64,000 nt of DNA from Seriola aureovittata (taxonomy: Eukaryota; Chordata; Actinopteri; Carangiformes; Carangidae): the NCBI RefSeq assembly GCF_021018895.1, contig NC_079384.1:7076140-7140139 (forward strand), in the 5' to 3' direction. Positions 28,796 to 42,700 of the stretch are shown here, piece by piece (position 1 is the stretch's first letter; every line of letters begins with the position of its first letter). The notes beneath the pieces were generated by a model. That model saw only the letters and a list, made by a program, of their open reading frames with translations. It did no database searches and was not told the origin of the DNA. A program made the position numbers and the translations under genes.

Positions 28796-31417
28796 AGTAG
28801 TACTCCAGATCATACAAGAGAAGAAGACAGGTGGTCCTCTTATTATCTGTTATGTATCCCTCTATCAGTAATTGTAAAACAGTATTTTTTTCAGAAAGTG
28901 CTCCTTGGTCCTGACAGAAGCTCCTTTTGAAGATGCACATTTCATTACAGACTTCCAGTCTTACCTCCACAACAGATGACAACATCACTGAAAAGTGAGT
29001 TTATCAGTCAGCTTTTAATAAGGCCTGAATGTTTTTCATGAATGCACAGGATCCCAGAATACAGGGCAGGTGATGAAAACATTAGTCGCCGCTCATTCCT
29101 CAATGACAAACCAACCAACCAAAGTGAACAGAAAAGTGCAGCCCAGGTCCATGTAAGAACATCAACACTGATATCATGTTTTTGTAAGACTACTGTTTTA
29201 ACGGTGATCTCTCCTCTCTTTCTATCTATTGTGTTCAGTGCCTCTGTAAGTTCCTTAGGAAACAAAATATACAAACTATATTTATCTTTGAATCCTTTTG
29301 TTAGCTTTGCCGTTGATCTCGAAGGACTGCTCACTGTCCTTTGCGATTTCATATAGGGCAAGCCTGTTGTTATTAAGTCAAATACCTCTGGGTGTGTCCA
29401 AAGGTCAGTGGCAAACTGAAATCATATTATCAAGTAAATAGTTGTACTGCTAATAATATTCACATTGAGTGACATTGTATGCTAAAATGGATGTATTTAT
29501 TAATTTATTCCTGTTATTTTATGTCCATATTTTATTAGAAAAACTTTTTATGAATGTTGTTAAAAAACTGTCTTCTTAAACTCATGTAGCCTTTAAGGAA
29601 CTTCATCAGTCGATTTGTAACTCATTAGTTCTCAGTTACAACAGGCAGGAATGGACGACCCGAGGATGGTGCGTTGTTGGCAGCACTCAGGGTAAACCTT
29701 CAAAAGGAACATACCTGATGTGTAAAACATTGTAGATAATCTGTTTCAGAACTCAACAAAGCATTTTTTCCACTTGTGCCATTTCAACATGTTTATATTT
29801 TAGCTCATGTAACGGTTCTCAAAGTCACTCCAACATTTAGTTAGAGCTGCACATGCAGTGCATGCTGTAATCCATCTTGGAACATTTTGAGAAGCATCAG
29901 TAATGTTGAAGTGCCAGTGCCTAAAATGTAAACCGACTGTAGCAGTTTAATGTAAACAAACCTCCTCTCACTGTACTTGTTATACTGTAACATAATGTTT
30001 TGGTTTTTTGTCCGCTACATTTGATTTCTTTTATTATTTATCTGATGATTTGTGAATCTTTTCAGCCACAAACATTTCAAATGTCTTAAAGCAGTCAATA
30101 ACTAAATATTGCAACGGTGAGGTGAAAGTGGTTCCTTTTTGTCTCTGTGAAAATTTTGAATTTTTTCCCCCACAAATGCTGTATATGAATCAAATAGAAT
30201 GATTTTGCGTTTGTACTCTCAAACAAACAATTATGGACAAAATGCCTCATTTCTGCTAAGCACAAGTATTACTGCAAACATACCAGAGCTATGTGAATTT
30301 GCAGCGACAAACCAGTTTCATCTTCACTGTTCAAGTTCATGAACCACTTATTTTCTGTGAAAAATGTGCAATTATTGATTCTTTCTTTTTTTTTTTTTTT
30401 TTTTGCTGAAGTTGTCTAACGTGGATGTTGTTCCTTAATTGTTTAAAAAAAAAACAAAAAAAAAAACAGAATTCTAGCAGAAGTGAACACATGGCCTTTG
30501 TTTTTATAATAATCTAAAATGAGATTTTCTTTATGCCATATACATTACATTTCATGTATGAGTATGTTGGCACTGGTCAGAAGTATGAAATACCTCATGG
30601 AAAGCCCTGCCTACCTAGTAACTGCTACTTAATGCCTCATGCAGCTTAATTGTAGGGGATACACTGTAATCATACAAACTCAGATAATTACCAATTGTAA
30701 GACATGGAAGGGATGAAGCATCACTTTTAAGGTTTTACTTTGTAGTTTGCAGAATCTCTTTCCACCATAACATGGTTGTGTCTCTGCAGTTTGTTGTTTT
30801 CAGAATTATATTTGCACACGTGTAGTTGAGACACTTGTAGCCTAAGGACGACAGTTGGTCGATAATAATGCAGCCGAGATGTTGATGTTTGGGGTGTTGA
30901 CAGGCAACAAGTCGGCTGCTTGATAGCTCACCTCAGCTCATTTTGCGGGTCGTAATATTTAAGCAATATGCTGAAAGTATTATTTCAGTGCACAAACTGA
31001 GTACATCTCATTTGTCTTCAACAGATTCAGTATATTAACAATATCCTTCAAAAACCATGACAACTTGCCATTTCATTACATAATTTAAAAGCCTGTGTGT
31101 ATTAATTGTAATCATTTAGATGATTCCTATAACATATTTTCGTATGCCATGGTAGCCTACATGTAAAACGGAACATGCACATTTCAGTTAAAACTGTAAA
31201 CTGACTTTATTTTTGTACAATGTTCATGTTCTTATTTCCTGTATTTTAACACGTTCACTCTGTCATTGATCACAATCACATCCTGGTATTTGTGGTGCGC
31301 GTTAATCTCAGAGCTCTCTGTAAATATTAGAATGAAAATATTGGTTGGATCTCTGTACATTTATGGCAAGATTTTGTTCGGCAGGAGAAAATGCTAGATT
31401 AGCTATTGTGTAATAAA
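28796..31417 (+). other. znf646: ZNF646 3' UTR with candidate poly(A) signal
   Basis: No coding sequence is supported after the stop at 28793-28795. AATAAA at 31412-31417 is the best candidate end, giving a 3' UTR of about 2.6 kb. It is AT-rich, with an 18-base T run near 30390 and A runs near 30445-30468. Confidence 0.45.
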
Positions 31418-31689
31418 AAGCATATACCACATGTTCTGATTTATTGGATTTTCAGTGCTCAAAAATGTCTGCTCAGTATTTAATTCATATTTATATAACT
31501 ATTTTGTCACTCTGAAGCGTAGATTTTTACTTCTTTGTTAGAACTTAGTTTAGAATATAAGCAAATTATTGATAAAACTAGTTGAAATCAATTAAAAGAC
31601 TTGGAAAATGAAATGTGTTTATTTCTTGTCCATGTTTGTCCTACTGATAGTCATCAATACACCTCGGATTATTATTGAAAGTTGTCAGT

Positions 31690-33755
31690 TTTATTGTGAA
31701 AATACTTTTGGTACACAAAGCAGTTTATAAGATTGCATTAAGTAAAAGAAGCCAGTGCATGTACAGTATATACAGTTAGAAAAAGAAAGCAAGAGAAATA
31801 AGCAGAAAGTGTTAGTTATTGCTCAGTAACATCATTGGCTGGCCTAGTGGAAGTTCAACAAAAATCTTCACTGGAGTCCCTTTAAAAATGTGCTTGTCCC
31901 TCGCAGTTGATGCAACACAACACTGCAAGATACTTAAAAATAAATAATATAAACATCTGAAAAAAAAAGAAATGAAGTAATCTGTATTTTAAATGATTCC
32001 CTAATTTTGCTGCCACAGGGCAAGCAGTTTACCCACAAGCAGACAGATCCAAAACAAGACCTGAAACATTGTCAGTGATAAAATACCACAAGTATTCTCA
32101 AATACTCACATACTGCATGATGGTTTGAAGATTTGAAAAAACAGACATTTTGTACTATAAAAAAAAGCGAAAAACAACAAACCTGCCCACCATGTTTCTC
32201 ACTGGTTTGAATGGCCACAAAATTACAAACAGACATCTAGACATGTTGTTGCAGATCTGAAATCATTGGACAGGTCAGAGTCAGCAAGCAATGTGATTGT
32301 GTAGCTCCACCTAAAACACTGTAGGTGTAATTTTCTTCACTACAGTACATTCCTTGCAACATTCCCACATGTAAGCAGTTTGGGGTCTGTGTGTCTAGTG
32401 TTTCAAACATCCTGTCCTACGAACGCTGGGACGGTAACGTGCATTCTGGGGTTGAAAAATTGAGCTAGCCTCATCTAAAACTCAACTAAAAACATTAAAA
32501 CAGACAGACAATATTGTTATGACCTGCAATAAAGGGTCTGCATTGGTCTCAGGAGACCTGGTAACAGTGCATGAGTACAGTTTGCTCCCTTAAATCAACA
32601 GTTTCATCACTGTATCAGGCCACTAAAAGAACAGGTACATGGAGGTACTGAGAGGGACGAAGGCTAGAATACATTTCACCTACAAGTAGCTACATTCAAA
32701 TGGCCTTGATGTGCCTAACAGTATGTCTTACTCACATGTGGTTTATCTTTAAGAGGCTGTTGTGGTAACTAACTGACAGAGAGACCCCGTCTAACCCCTC
32801 AGAATAGCAGGGGATCAAACTGCAGCCCAGAGGGCAGCAATAGCTGTGTTACATTCATTGGAGTCCTGCTGGAAAACGGCACAATACAAAACAGAAGCAT
32901 GGATTTATAGTTTCATCTTGATTCTGGATCAAACATCTGTAAACCCACAAAGGTCGTCCAGATCAAAATCTCATTTAGGTGGAATATAAAGGCACAGAAT
33001 CTGAAAGAGATGCCACTCTAGTATAATGTTGTTACTATTCCTACGGAGGTGTGAGAGTTGCTCGATGTAAGTCCTGTGGTCACTGTGGGACCTACACTGA
33101 GCGTGAGAACTGAGCACATCTCTTCACTGAACAGTCTAATAAATTAAAATGGTCCGATTCTGGTCAAGAGATACCCTGCAGTCAGAGTATAAACTTCATG
33201 GTCCAGAGGTTCCTGCGTCCGGCTCTGAGCCAGTCGCTGCTTGGTTCTGTCACATCTGTTTCCAGAGGAAGATGAGGCTGTGGAGGGCATGACAACAATT
33301 CAGTTCTCTTTACATTCAAATCATGTTAAAAATACACACAATTTAAGTTTCATTTACAACTAACAGTATGTTTTGATTAGGACCTGACTATGGGCTTATC
33401 AAGGCATTCTGGATTGAAGCTGCTGATATCTGATATTTGTTGGTGATAGATCCAAGCATTTTTATCCCAAATCAATTGTGAAAGAACCAAATCCAAATCC
33501 TGCACACTGTTAATCACTTGTCCTCATGTTATGTACAATGTTTCAGTCATCAAACATAAACATAAAATCCTATAATTTTACTTTTATATCCTTTAATTTT
33601 TGGCCCTGTTTCGTTTTTGAACTGACTTTCTGTAAATAGTTTTCCTCCAGACTGGTTGAATTAAATCATATCTACTCTGATCCGATTTTCATTCAAATTC
33701 ACATATTAATCTAAACCTTGTTATGCCAAAATGAAAATTATACTTACTGAAATGT
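31690..33755 (-). other. tnfrsf12a: TNFRSF12A 3' UTR with candidate poly(A) signal
   Basis: On the minus strand AATAAA lies at 31695-31690, about 2.06 kb past the TNFRSF12A stop codon. The interval has no supported exon. The ZNF646 signal on the other strand is only about 280 bp away, so the two genes end tail to tail. Confidence 0.5.
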
Positions 33756-36700
33756 TTAAGCTTGATAAAGTGGCCCTGCAGTTTCTTCAATGGGTTCTGT
33801 ATGACAAAATAAAAAATAAAAACATGATCATTTTCCCAGCAGTTACTGTGCATGTACAACTTGTCTCTGAGCATAAGTGAACACACAATAAGAGCTATTT
33901 TCTGTGCTTTTTCTTGTGGTTTGTGACACAGCTGCAAAGGCTTCATACCAAAAAAAAGGAACTGCACACAGTGTGCACATGTTTGCTTTGCACCAGGGGC
34001 AATAAAGATTTTTAGAAGATTACTTGACCTTAGAGTAATGTCATCAATAACTCGTCCGTTTGCCTTGAATGTCACACATTTAAGGTTTTTCCTCCATGTC
34101 TTCACAGAGACACACAGTGCAAGAAACTAACACAAAAGTAATCTTCTTGGGTGACAGAGCCCTTTAAGGCTGTAAGAGGACACTTGACACTGCAATTTTA
34201 TTTTGTTGAACAGTGGTGGATTACAGCGTCTCAGTTCAGGAACATGGAACACTCTTGTCACTTACAGCTATTCTTTGTGATTTAGGTCAAATAAATACTG
34301 TGTCATTGCCTCAGAATGAAATCTGAATCACTTTTAAAAGTTACAAAAGTTTAAGAGAAACTCACCACGTAGAGGCCGCTTGTGTGACTTGCGTCGATGC
34401 ACCATGACCCCGATTATCAACGCAGCACCGACAAGCACGACGGCCAGAACTGAGAAACTGGTGATGGCTGCCAGTTTCCACACATCAGGTGTGTCCTCCA
34501 CAGGTTTACCTGTTGATAAAACAAAAAGAACTTAAACTGCAAAGCTGAAAGAGAGGATACTAATGTATGAACCAATCATGGCAGAGGTCATTTACATTCT
34601 CAGTTTCTGAGCCAGTGTCTTACATGTGTTGCAGGACGGGGTCTTTGGGTACTGCTTGCATGATGCACACGGCACACAAACGTCCAAGTCTGAGTTCCAA
34701 AACTCTGAAATGCCACACTGACCTGCACACAGACAAACATCAAAGATGAACTCTTTGTCATTATGACACTTTATAATTCATAAGTCTTTCACCGGAAACA
34801 GTTTGTCAAAGCTGGGCCCTGGTGTTTCCAGGGCAAAACATTTCTTATTGTTTATGAAATACAGTATTTAATACTGTTTTAAGCCAATTAAATATTATGA
34901 TCTGGAGTTAATATTTGAAAACATGATTTGTGACACATGCAAATGCTTTAGCAAGCAACCATAATTCCCTAACACTAATGAAATAAAATAAACCATAAAT
35001 TCAGCTGGAGTCAGTAAATGCAGGTTTGACCTGAGCAGGACATGTGAGAAACTTTGTGGTTTCCTTTTCTTATAAAAACGAATCTGGGAAATTCCTTTGG
35101 GTCAGACTTCTGATGCAACCGAACTGCATTAGAGAGAATTACTCAGTAACTTTCAGTGCATGAGCGGGCAAACAGTACGAGAGGAGCAGGATGTGTCTTC
35201 ACAGAGTGCTTCCGCTGAATTGTTTTGATTCTGTGTGTGCGTGTGACTTCCAGAGAATGAACAACCGTGTCTGTGAGAGAGAGGTTGGCGGACGGTGGTT
35301 ACACTGTCAAAAAGTCTACCCCTGTGGACACAATGGAAAGCTTCTTTTTCTTTTTATGGCAGCTGGACAATTAAAACTGTGCACTTCCCACATGGTGAAG
35401 AAGAAGCCTGAAGATGTGACACAGTTAACACTAATAGTAAAATCAGTATAGAGACCGGTTTGGTGTTTTTATAGTGTGTGGTTTTCACTGCAGGTTTAAC
35501 ATCCTGGCTTAGGTTAAGAAGTAAGAATGCACTAATACCCCGAGGTCATGAACAAAGTAGAGAGTATTGTGACATCAAGCTGAAAAACAAGCTCTGCAAA
35601 ACAATATTACAACACAAAGTCAGCCTAATAAGATGACAGAAACAACACAAGACATCACCACATGACAGATAATGTAACACGGAAATGGTTTAAAGATATT
35701 TGATAGATAAAATGATAACAGTCTTGCTTCCTCTTCAGTGTCACACATGTATTTGCATGAACAAATTCTTTTGTGTCCAGCATTAGGAAAAAGAACCACG
35801 TCGAGCCTAGATTGAGTCATCATTTGTGGTAACTTTCATATTCAAACTGGCTGCTTTAATCACCACAGAGAGCAATAACAAAACTATCAGAGAAGCGAGT
35901 TTGACGTAAACCCAAAGTACTTAAAAGACTGTGCAGGACACTGTGAATGTTTGAGTGACAATTAGAGCAGTTGATGAATATTGCGAAATCAAGCTCAGTA
36001 GCTGACAAGCCAACTGTCAGAAACTGTGCTAAACCACAAAGGTTAATAAGAAACAATACCAGACGTGATGGACTTACAGAAAAATTAAAGAAGGAAATAA
36101 TCTGTAGATATTTGATAGATGAAAGGGTGATCATCATTCTTTGCTCAGTGTAAACAATCAGAACAGGTTTGTGTCTAATTTCACAGATGGTCTATTGTGA
36201 TGAGGAGTATGTTTCAGTAAAAATATTCTATTAATGAAAAACCCTGCATTTAAAACCTTGTTTAAATTTTATTACATACATATTATCAGCTAAATGCACT
36301 TTAAGTTTAAAAAAGTACTCATTATTTAGAAAAATGGCCCCTGTGGCTGACTGATGCAACCTTGCATACTGTGAGCAGCTTTTTTCTGTTGTAGCTGTGT
36401 GGCTCTGGTGTGTCACAAAGTAAATCTGATGGGGGTAGAGGAGTGAGGGGATAGGAATGATGATTAATGGTGGTGGGAAGAAGAAAAGTTCTGCTTCACA
36501 AATTTGTGTTCATTTTTGGATAATTTGCCTCTCTGAGCCTCAAACAAATATTCAAATGAAACCATCTGAGAAGTTTAGAGGAGAGATGTCTCTGCTAACA
36601 AGTCATCTGAAACCAACCTAACTAGATGCAATTTTTTTGATAAGCAGTCAAAAAGATGATGAAATTATGTATTTAGTTGCTTTCCACCACTGATGACATT

Positions 36701-39700
36701 AATCAAGCTTCAGTTCAGTATCATTTATGACAAAGGAAAGCAGAAAATCATGAACACTGTGAAACTAAAACTTTTGTTTTGTTTGCTTGAAAAAACTATG
36801 ATCAAAATAGTTGCTGATAAATGTTTTTTGTTGTCAATTAACTGATCAAAGGCCATTTAACTGATTTTACACGTGAATTTCATTTTACTTGTCACGAGAA
36901 GTACTTGTCAGCCTGTAAAAAGAAGAAGTTTGAAAAGCTAACCCTGATGATGTCATAACAAGGACATGGGTTTGCATATGGATGGAAGAGACATGTCCCT
37001 ACAGCCTTATACTATGATATTTGTTAACGTTTTTATGCCTTATTTATACTGACGTTTTTATAACATTTTATGCTTTACTATACTATGACGTTTTTTTGAC
37101 GTTTTCATGCCTTACTACACTATGACATTTTTATGTATTATTACACTATGATGATTTTTGATGTTTTCATGCCTTACTATACAATGACAATTTTATGTCT
37201 TATTACACTATGACATTTTTTGATTTTTTTATGCCTTACTATACTATGACATTTATAAACCTTATTACACTATGACGATTTTTGATGTTTTCACTTCCTT
37301 AATATACTAAGACATTTTTAAACCTTATTACGCTATGACAATTTTTGACGTTTTCATTCCTTATTCTACTTTGAAGTTTTTATGCCTTACTATACCATGA
37401 CGTTTTTCTGTATTTTCATACTATGAGGTTTTTTAACGTTTTTATGCCTTACTATACAGTCACATTTTTTTACAACGTTCACATTTTCATGTGTTATTAC
37501 ACTATGAGGATTTTTGACGTTTTCATGCCTTACTATATTATGACATTTTTATGCCTTATCATACTATGACGTTTTTTGACGTTTTATGCCTTACTATACT
37601 ATGACAATTTAATGCCTTACTATACTATGATGTTTTTTGACGTTTTTATGCCTTACTATACTATGACGTTTTTATGCCTTACTATGCTATGACGTTTTTT
37701 GATGTTTTTATGCCTTACTATGCTATGACGTTTTTCAAGGTTTATGCCTTACTATACTATGACGTTTTTTGACGTTTTATGCCTTAGTATAATATGATGT
37801 TTTTTTTATGTTTTTATGCCTTACTATACTATGACCTTTTTTGACATTTTTATGCCTTACTATACTATGACGTTTTTTTTGTTTTTATGCCTTACTATTC
37901 TATTACGTTTTTTCATGTTTTTATGCCTTATCATACTATGACGTTTTTTGACGTTTTATGCCTTACTATACTATGACAATTTAATGCCTTACTATACTAT
38001 GACGTTTTTTGACGTTTTATGCCTTACTATACTATGACAATTTAATGCCTTACTATACTATGATGTTTTTTGACGTTTTTATGCCTTACTATACTATGAC
38101 ATTTTTTGACATTTTATGCCTTACTATACTATGACGTTTTTATGCCTTACTATACTATGACATTTTTTGAGGTTTTCATGCCTTACAATACCATGACGCT
38201 TTTTGCCTTACTATGCTATGACGTTTTTTGGCGTTTTTATGCCTTACTATGCTATGACGTTTTTTGACGTTTTATGCCTTAGTATAATATGATGTTTTTT
38301 TTATGTTTTTATGCCTTACTATACTATGACCTTTTTTGACATTTTCATGCTTTACTATACTATGACATTTTTTGATGTTTTCATGCCTTACAATACCATG
38401 ACGCTTTTTGCCTTACTATGCTATGACGTTTTTCAACGTTTTATGCCTTAGTATAATATGATGTTTTTTTTATGTTTTTATGCCTAACTATACTATGACA
38501 TTTTTGATGTTTTTATGCCTTACTATACTATTACGTTTTTTCATGTTTTTATGCCTTACTATACTATGACGTTTCCTGACATTTTATGCCCTACTACACT
38601 ATGACATTTTTTGACGTTTTTATGCCTTACTATACTATGACAATTTAATGCCGTACTATACTATGACATTTTTTGACGTTTTTATGCCTTACTACATCAT
38701 GACGTTTTCTTTACGTTTTTCCATGTTTTTATGCCTTACTATACTATGACAATTTAATGCCTTACTATACTATGACATTTTTTGACGTTTTTATGCCTTA
38801 CTACATCATGACGTTTTCTTTACGTTTTTCCATGTTTTTATGCCTTACTATACTATGACCTTTTTCTGTTACTAAAATAGGTGAATCATTGTGATCCAAT
38901 GTTAATGCAGTGGTTAGAACTGCTGCTAAAGGAACAGAAGGTCATGGGTTCAAATCCAGGTCATGGAGCTTATAAGGAGCTTTAATATACAATGGTTTTC
39001 TTATGCCTTATTATTCTATGACGCTTTTTTGTGTTTTTATGCCTTACTATACTATGACATTTTTTGACATTTTATGCCTTACTATACTATGACAATTTAA
39101 TGCCTTACTATACTATGATGTTTTTTGACGTTTTTATGCCTTACTATACTATGACAATTTAATGCCTTACTATACTATGATGTTTTTTGACGTTTTTATG
39201 CCTTACTATACTATGACGTTTTTTGACGTTTTATGCCTTAGTATAATATGATGTTTTCTTATGTTTTTATGCCTTATGACCTTTTTTTACATTTTTATGC
39301 CTTACTATACTATGACATTTTTGATGTTTTTATGCCTTATCATACTATGACGTTTTTTGACGTTTTATGCCTTACTATACTATGACAAGTTAATGCCTTA
39401 CTATACTATGATGTTTTTTGACGTTTTTATGCCTTACTATACTATGACATTTTTTGACGTTTTATGCCTTAGTATAATATGATTTTTTTTAAATGTTTTT
39501 ATGCCTTACTATACTATGACCTTTTTTGACATTTTTATGCCTTACTATACTATGACATTTTTTGATGTTTTCATGCCTTACTATACTATGACATTTTTTG
39601 ACGTTTTATGCCTTAGTATAATATGATTTTTTTTTTTAATGTTTTTATGCCTTACTATACTATGACCTTTTTTGACATTTTTATGCCTTACTATACTATG

Positions 39701-42700
39701 AAATTTTTTGATGTTTTCATGCCTTACAATACCATGACGCTTTTTGCCTTACTATGCTATGACGTTTTTTGACGTTTTATGCCTTAGTATAATATGATGT
39801 TTTTTTATGTTTTTATGCCTTACTATACTATGACCTTTTTTGACATTTTTATGCCTTACTATACTATGACGTTTTTTTTGTTTTTATGCCTTACTATACT
39901 ATGACATTTTTGATGTTTTTATGCCTTATCATACTATGACGTTTTTTGACGTTTTATGCCTTACTATACTATGACAATTTAATGCCTTACTATACTATGA
40001 TGTTTTTTGACGTTTTTATGCCTTACTATACTATGACATTTTTTGACGTTTAATGCCTTAGTATAATATGATGTTTTTTTTAATGTTTTTATGCCTTACT
40101 ATACTATGACAATTTAATGCCTTACTATACTATGATGTTTTTTGACGTTTTTATGCCTTACTATACTATGACATTTTTTGACGTTTTATGCCTTAGTATA
40201 ATATGATGTTTTTTTAAATGTTTTTATGCCTTACTATACTATGACAATTTAATGCCTTACTATACTATGATGTTTTTGACGTTTTATGCCTTACTATACT
40301 ATGACAATTTAATGCCTTACTATACTATGACCTTTTTTGACATTTTTATGCCTTACTATACTATGACATTTTTTGAAGTTTTCATGCCTTACAATACCAT
40401 GACGCTTTTTGCCTTACTATGCTATGACGTTTTTTGACGTTTTATGCCTTAGTATAATATGATGGTTTTTTATGTTTTTATGCCTTACTATACTTTGACC
40501 TTTTTTGACATTTTTATGCCTTACTATACTATGACGTTTTTTTTGTTTTTATGCCTTACTATACTATGACAATTTAATGCCTTACTATACTATGATGTTT
40601 TTTGACGTTTTTATGCCTTACTATACTATGACATTTTTTGACATTTTATGCCTTACTATACTATGACAATTTAATGCCTTACTATACTATGATGTTTTTT
40701 GACGTTTTTATGCCTTACTATACTATGACAATTTAATGCCTTACTATACTATGATGTTTTTTGACATTTTTATGCCTTACTATACTATGACATTTTTTGA
40801 CATTTTATGCCTTAGTATACTATGACGTTTTTATGCCCTATTAAACTATGAAGTTTTTTGACGTTTTTTATGCCTTACTATACTATGACATTTTTTGAGG
40901 TTTTCATGCCTTACAATACCATGACGCTTTTTGCCTTACTATGCTATGACATTTTTTGATGTTTTTATGCCTTACTATGCTATGACGTTTTTCAACGTTT
41001 TATGCCTTACTATACTATGACAATTTAATGCCTTACTATACTATGATGTTTTTTGACGTTTTTATGCCTTACTATACTATGACATTTTTTGACGTTTTAT
41101 GCCTTAGTATAATATGATGTTTTTTTTAATGTTTTTATGCCTTACTATACTATGACAATTTAATGCCTTACTATACTATGATGTTTTTTGATGTTTTTAT
41201 GCCTTACTATACTATGACATTTTTTGACGTTTTATGCCTTAGTATAATATGATGTTTTTTTTTATGTTTTTATGCCTTACTATACTATGACAATTTAATG
41301 CCTTACTATACTATGATGTTTTTTGACGTTTTTATGCCTTACTATACTATGACATTTTTTGACGTTTTATGCCTTAGTATAATATGATGTTTTTTTTTAT
41401 GTTTTTATGCCTTACTATACTATGACAATTTAATGCCTTACTATACTATGATGTTTTTTTCACGTTTTATGCCTTACTATACTATGACAATTTAATGCCT
41501 TACTATACTATGACCTTTTTTGACATTTTTATGCCTTACTATACTATTACATTTTTTGATGTTTTCATGCCTTACAATACCATGACGCTTTTTGCCTTAC
41601 TATGCTATGACGTTTTTTGACGTTTTATGCCTTAGTATAATATGATGTTTTTTTATGTTTTTATGCCTTACTATACTATGACAATTTAATGCCTTACTAT
41701 ACTATGACCTTTTTTGACATTTTTATGCCTTACTATACTATGACGTTTTTTTTGTTTTTATGCCTTACTATACTATGACAATTTAATGCCTTACTATACT
41801 ATGATGTTTTTTGACGTTTTTATGCCTTACTATACTATGACATTTTTTGACATTTTATGCCTTACTATACTATGACAATTTAATGCCTTACTATACTATG
41901 ATGTTTTTTGACGTTTTTATGCCTTACTATACTATGACAATTTAATGCCTTACTATACTATGATGTTTTTTGACATTTTTATGCCTTACTATACTATGAC
42001 ATTTTTTGACATTTTATGCCTTACTATACTATGACGTTTTTATGCCCTATTATACTATGAAGTTTTTTGACGTTTTTTATGCCTTACTATACTATGACAT
42101 TTTTTGAGGTTTTCATGCCTTACAATACCATGACGCTTTTTGCCTTACTATGCTATGACATTTTTTGATGTTTTTATGCCTTACTATGCTATGACGTTTT
42201 TCAACGTTTTATGCCTTACTATACTATGACGTTTTTTGACGTTTTATGCCTTAGCATAATATAAAGTTTTTTATGTTTTTATGCCTTACTATACGATGAC
42301 CTTTTTTGACATTTTTATGCCTTACTATACTATGACATTTTTTTGACATTTTATGCCTTACTATACTATGACGTTTTTATGCCTTACTATACTATGACGT
42401 TTTTTTATGTTTTTATGCCTTACTATACTATGACAATTTAATGCCTTACTATACTATGACGTTTTTTGACGTTTTTATGCCTTACTATACTATGACATTT
42501 TTTGACATTTTATGCCTTACTATACTATTACAATTTAATGCCTTACTATACTATGATGTTTTTTGACGTTTTTATGCCTTACTATACTATGACAATTTAA
42601 TGCCTTACTATACTATGATGTTTTTTGACATTTTTATGCCTTACTATACTATGACATTTTTTGACATTTTTATGCCTTACTATACTATGACGTTTTTTTT

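Noticed and set aside
33200..33290. Alternative last exon of TNFRSF12A on the minus strand
   Set aside because: An acceptor and an open frame exist, but 33796-33756 joins in phase and ends in the diagnostic PIEET motif.
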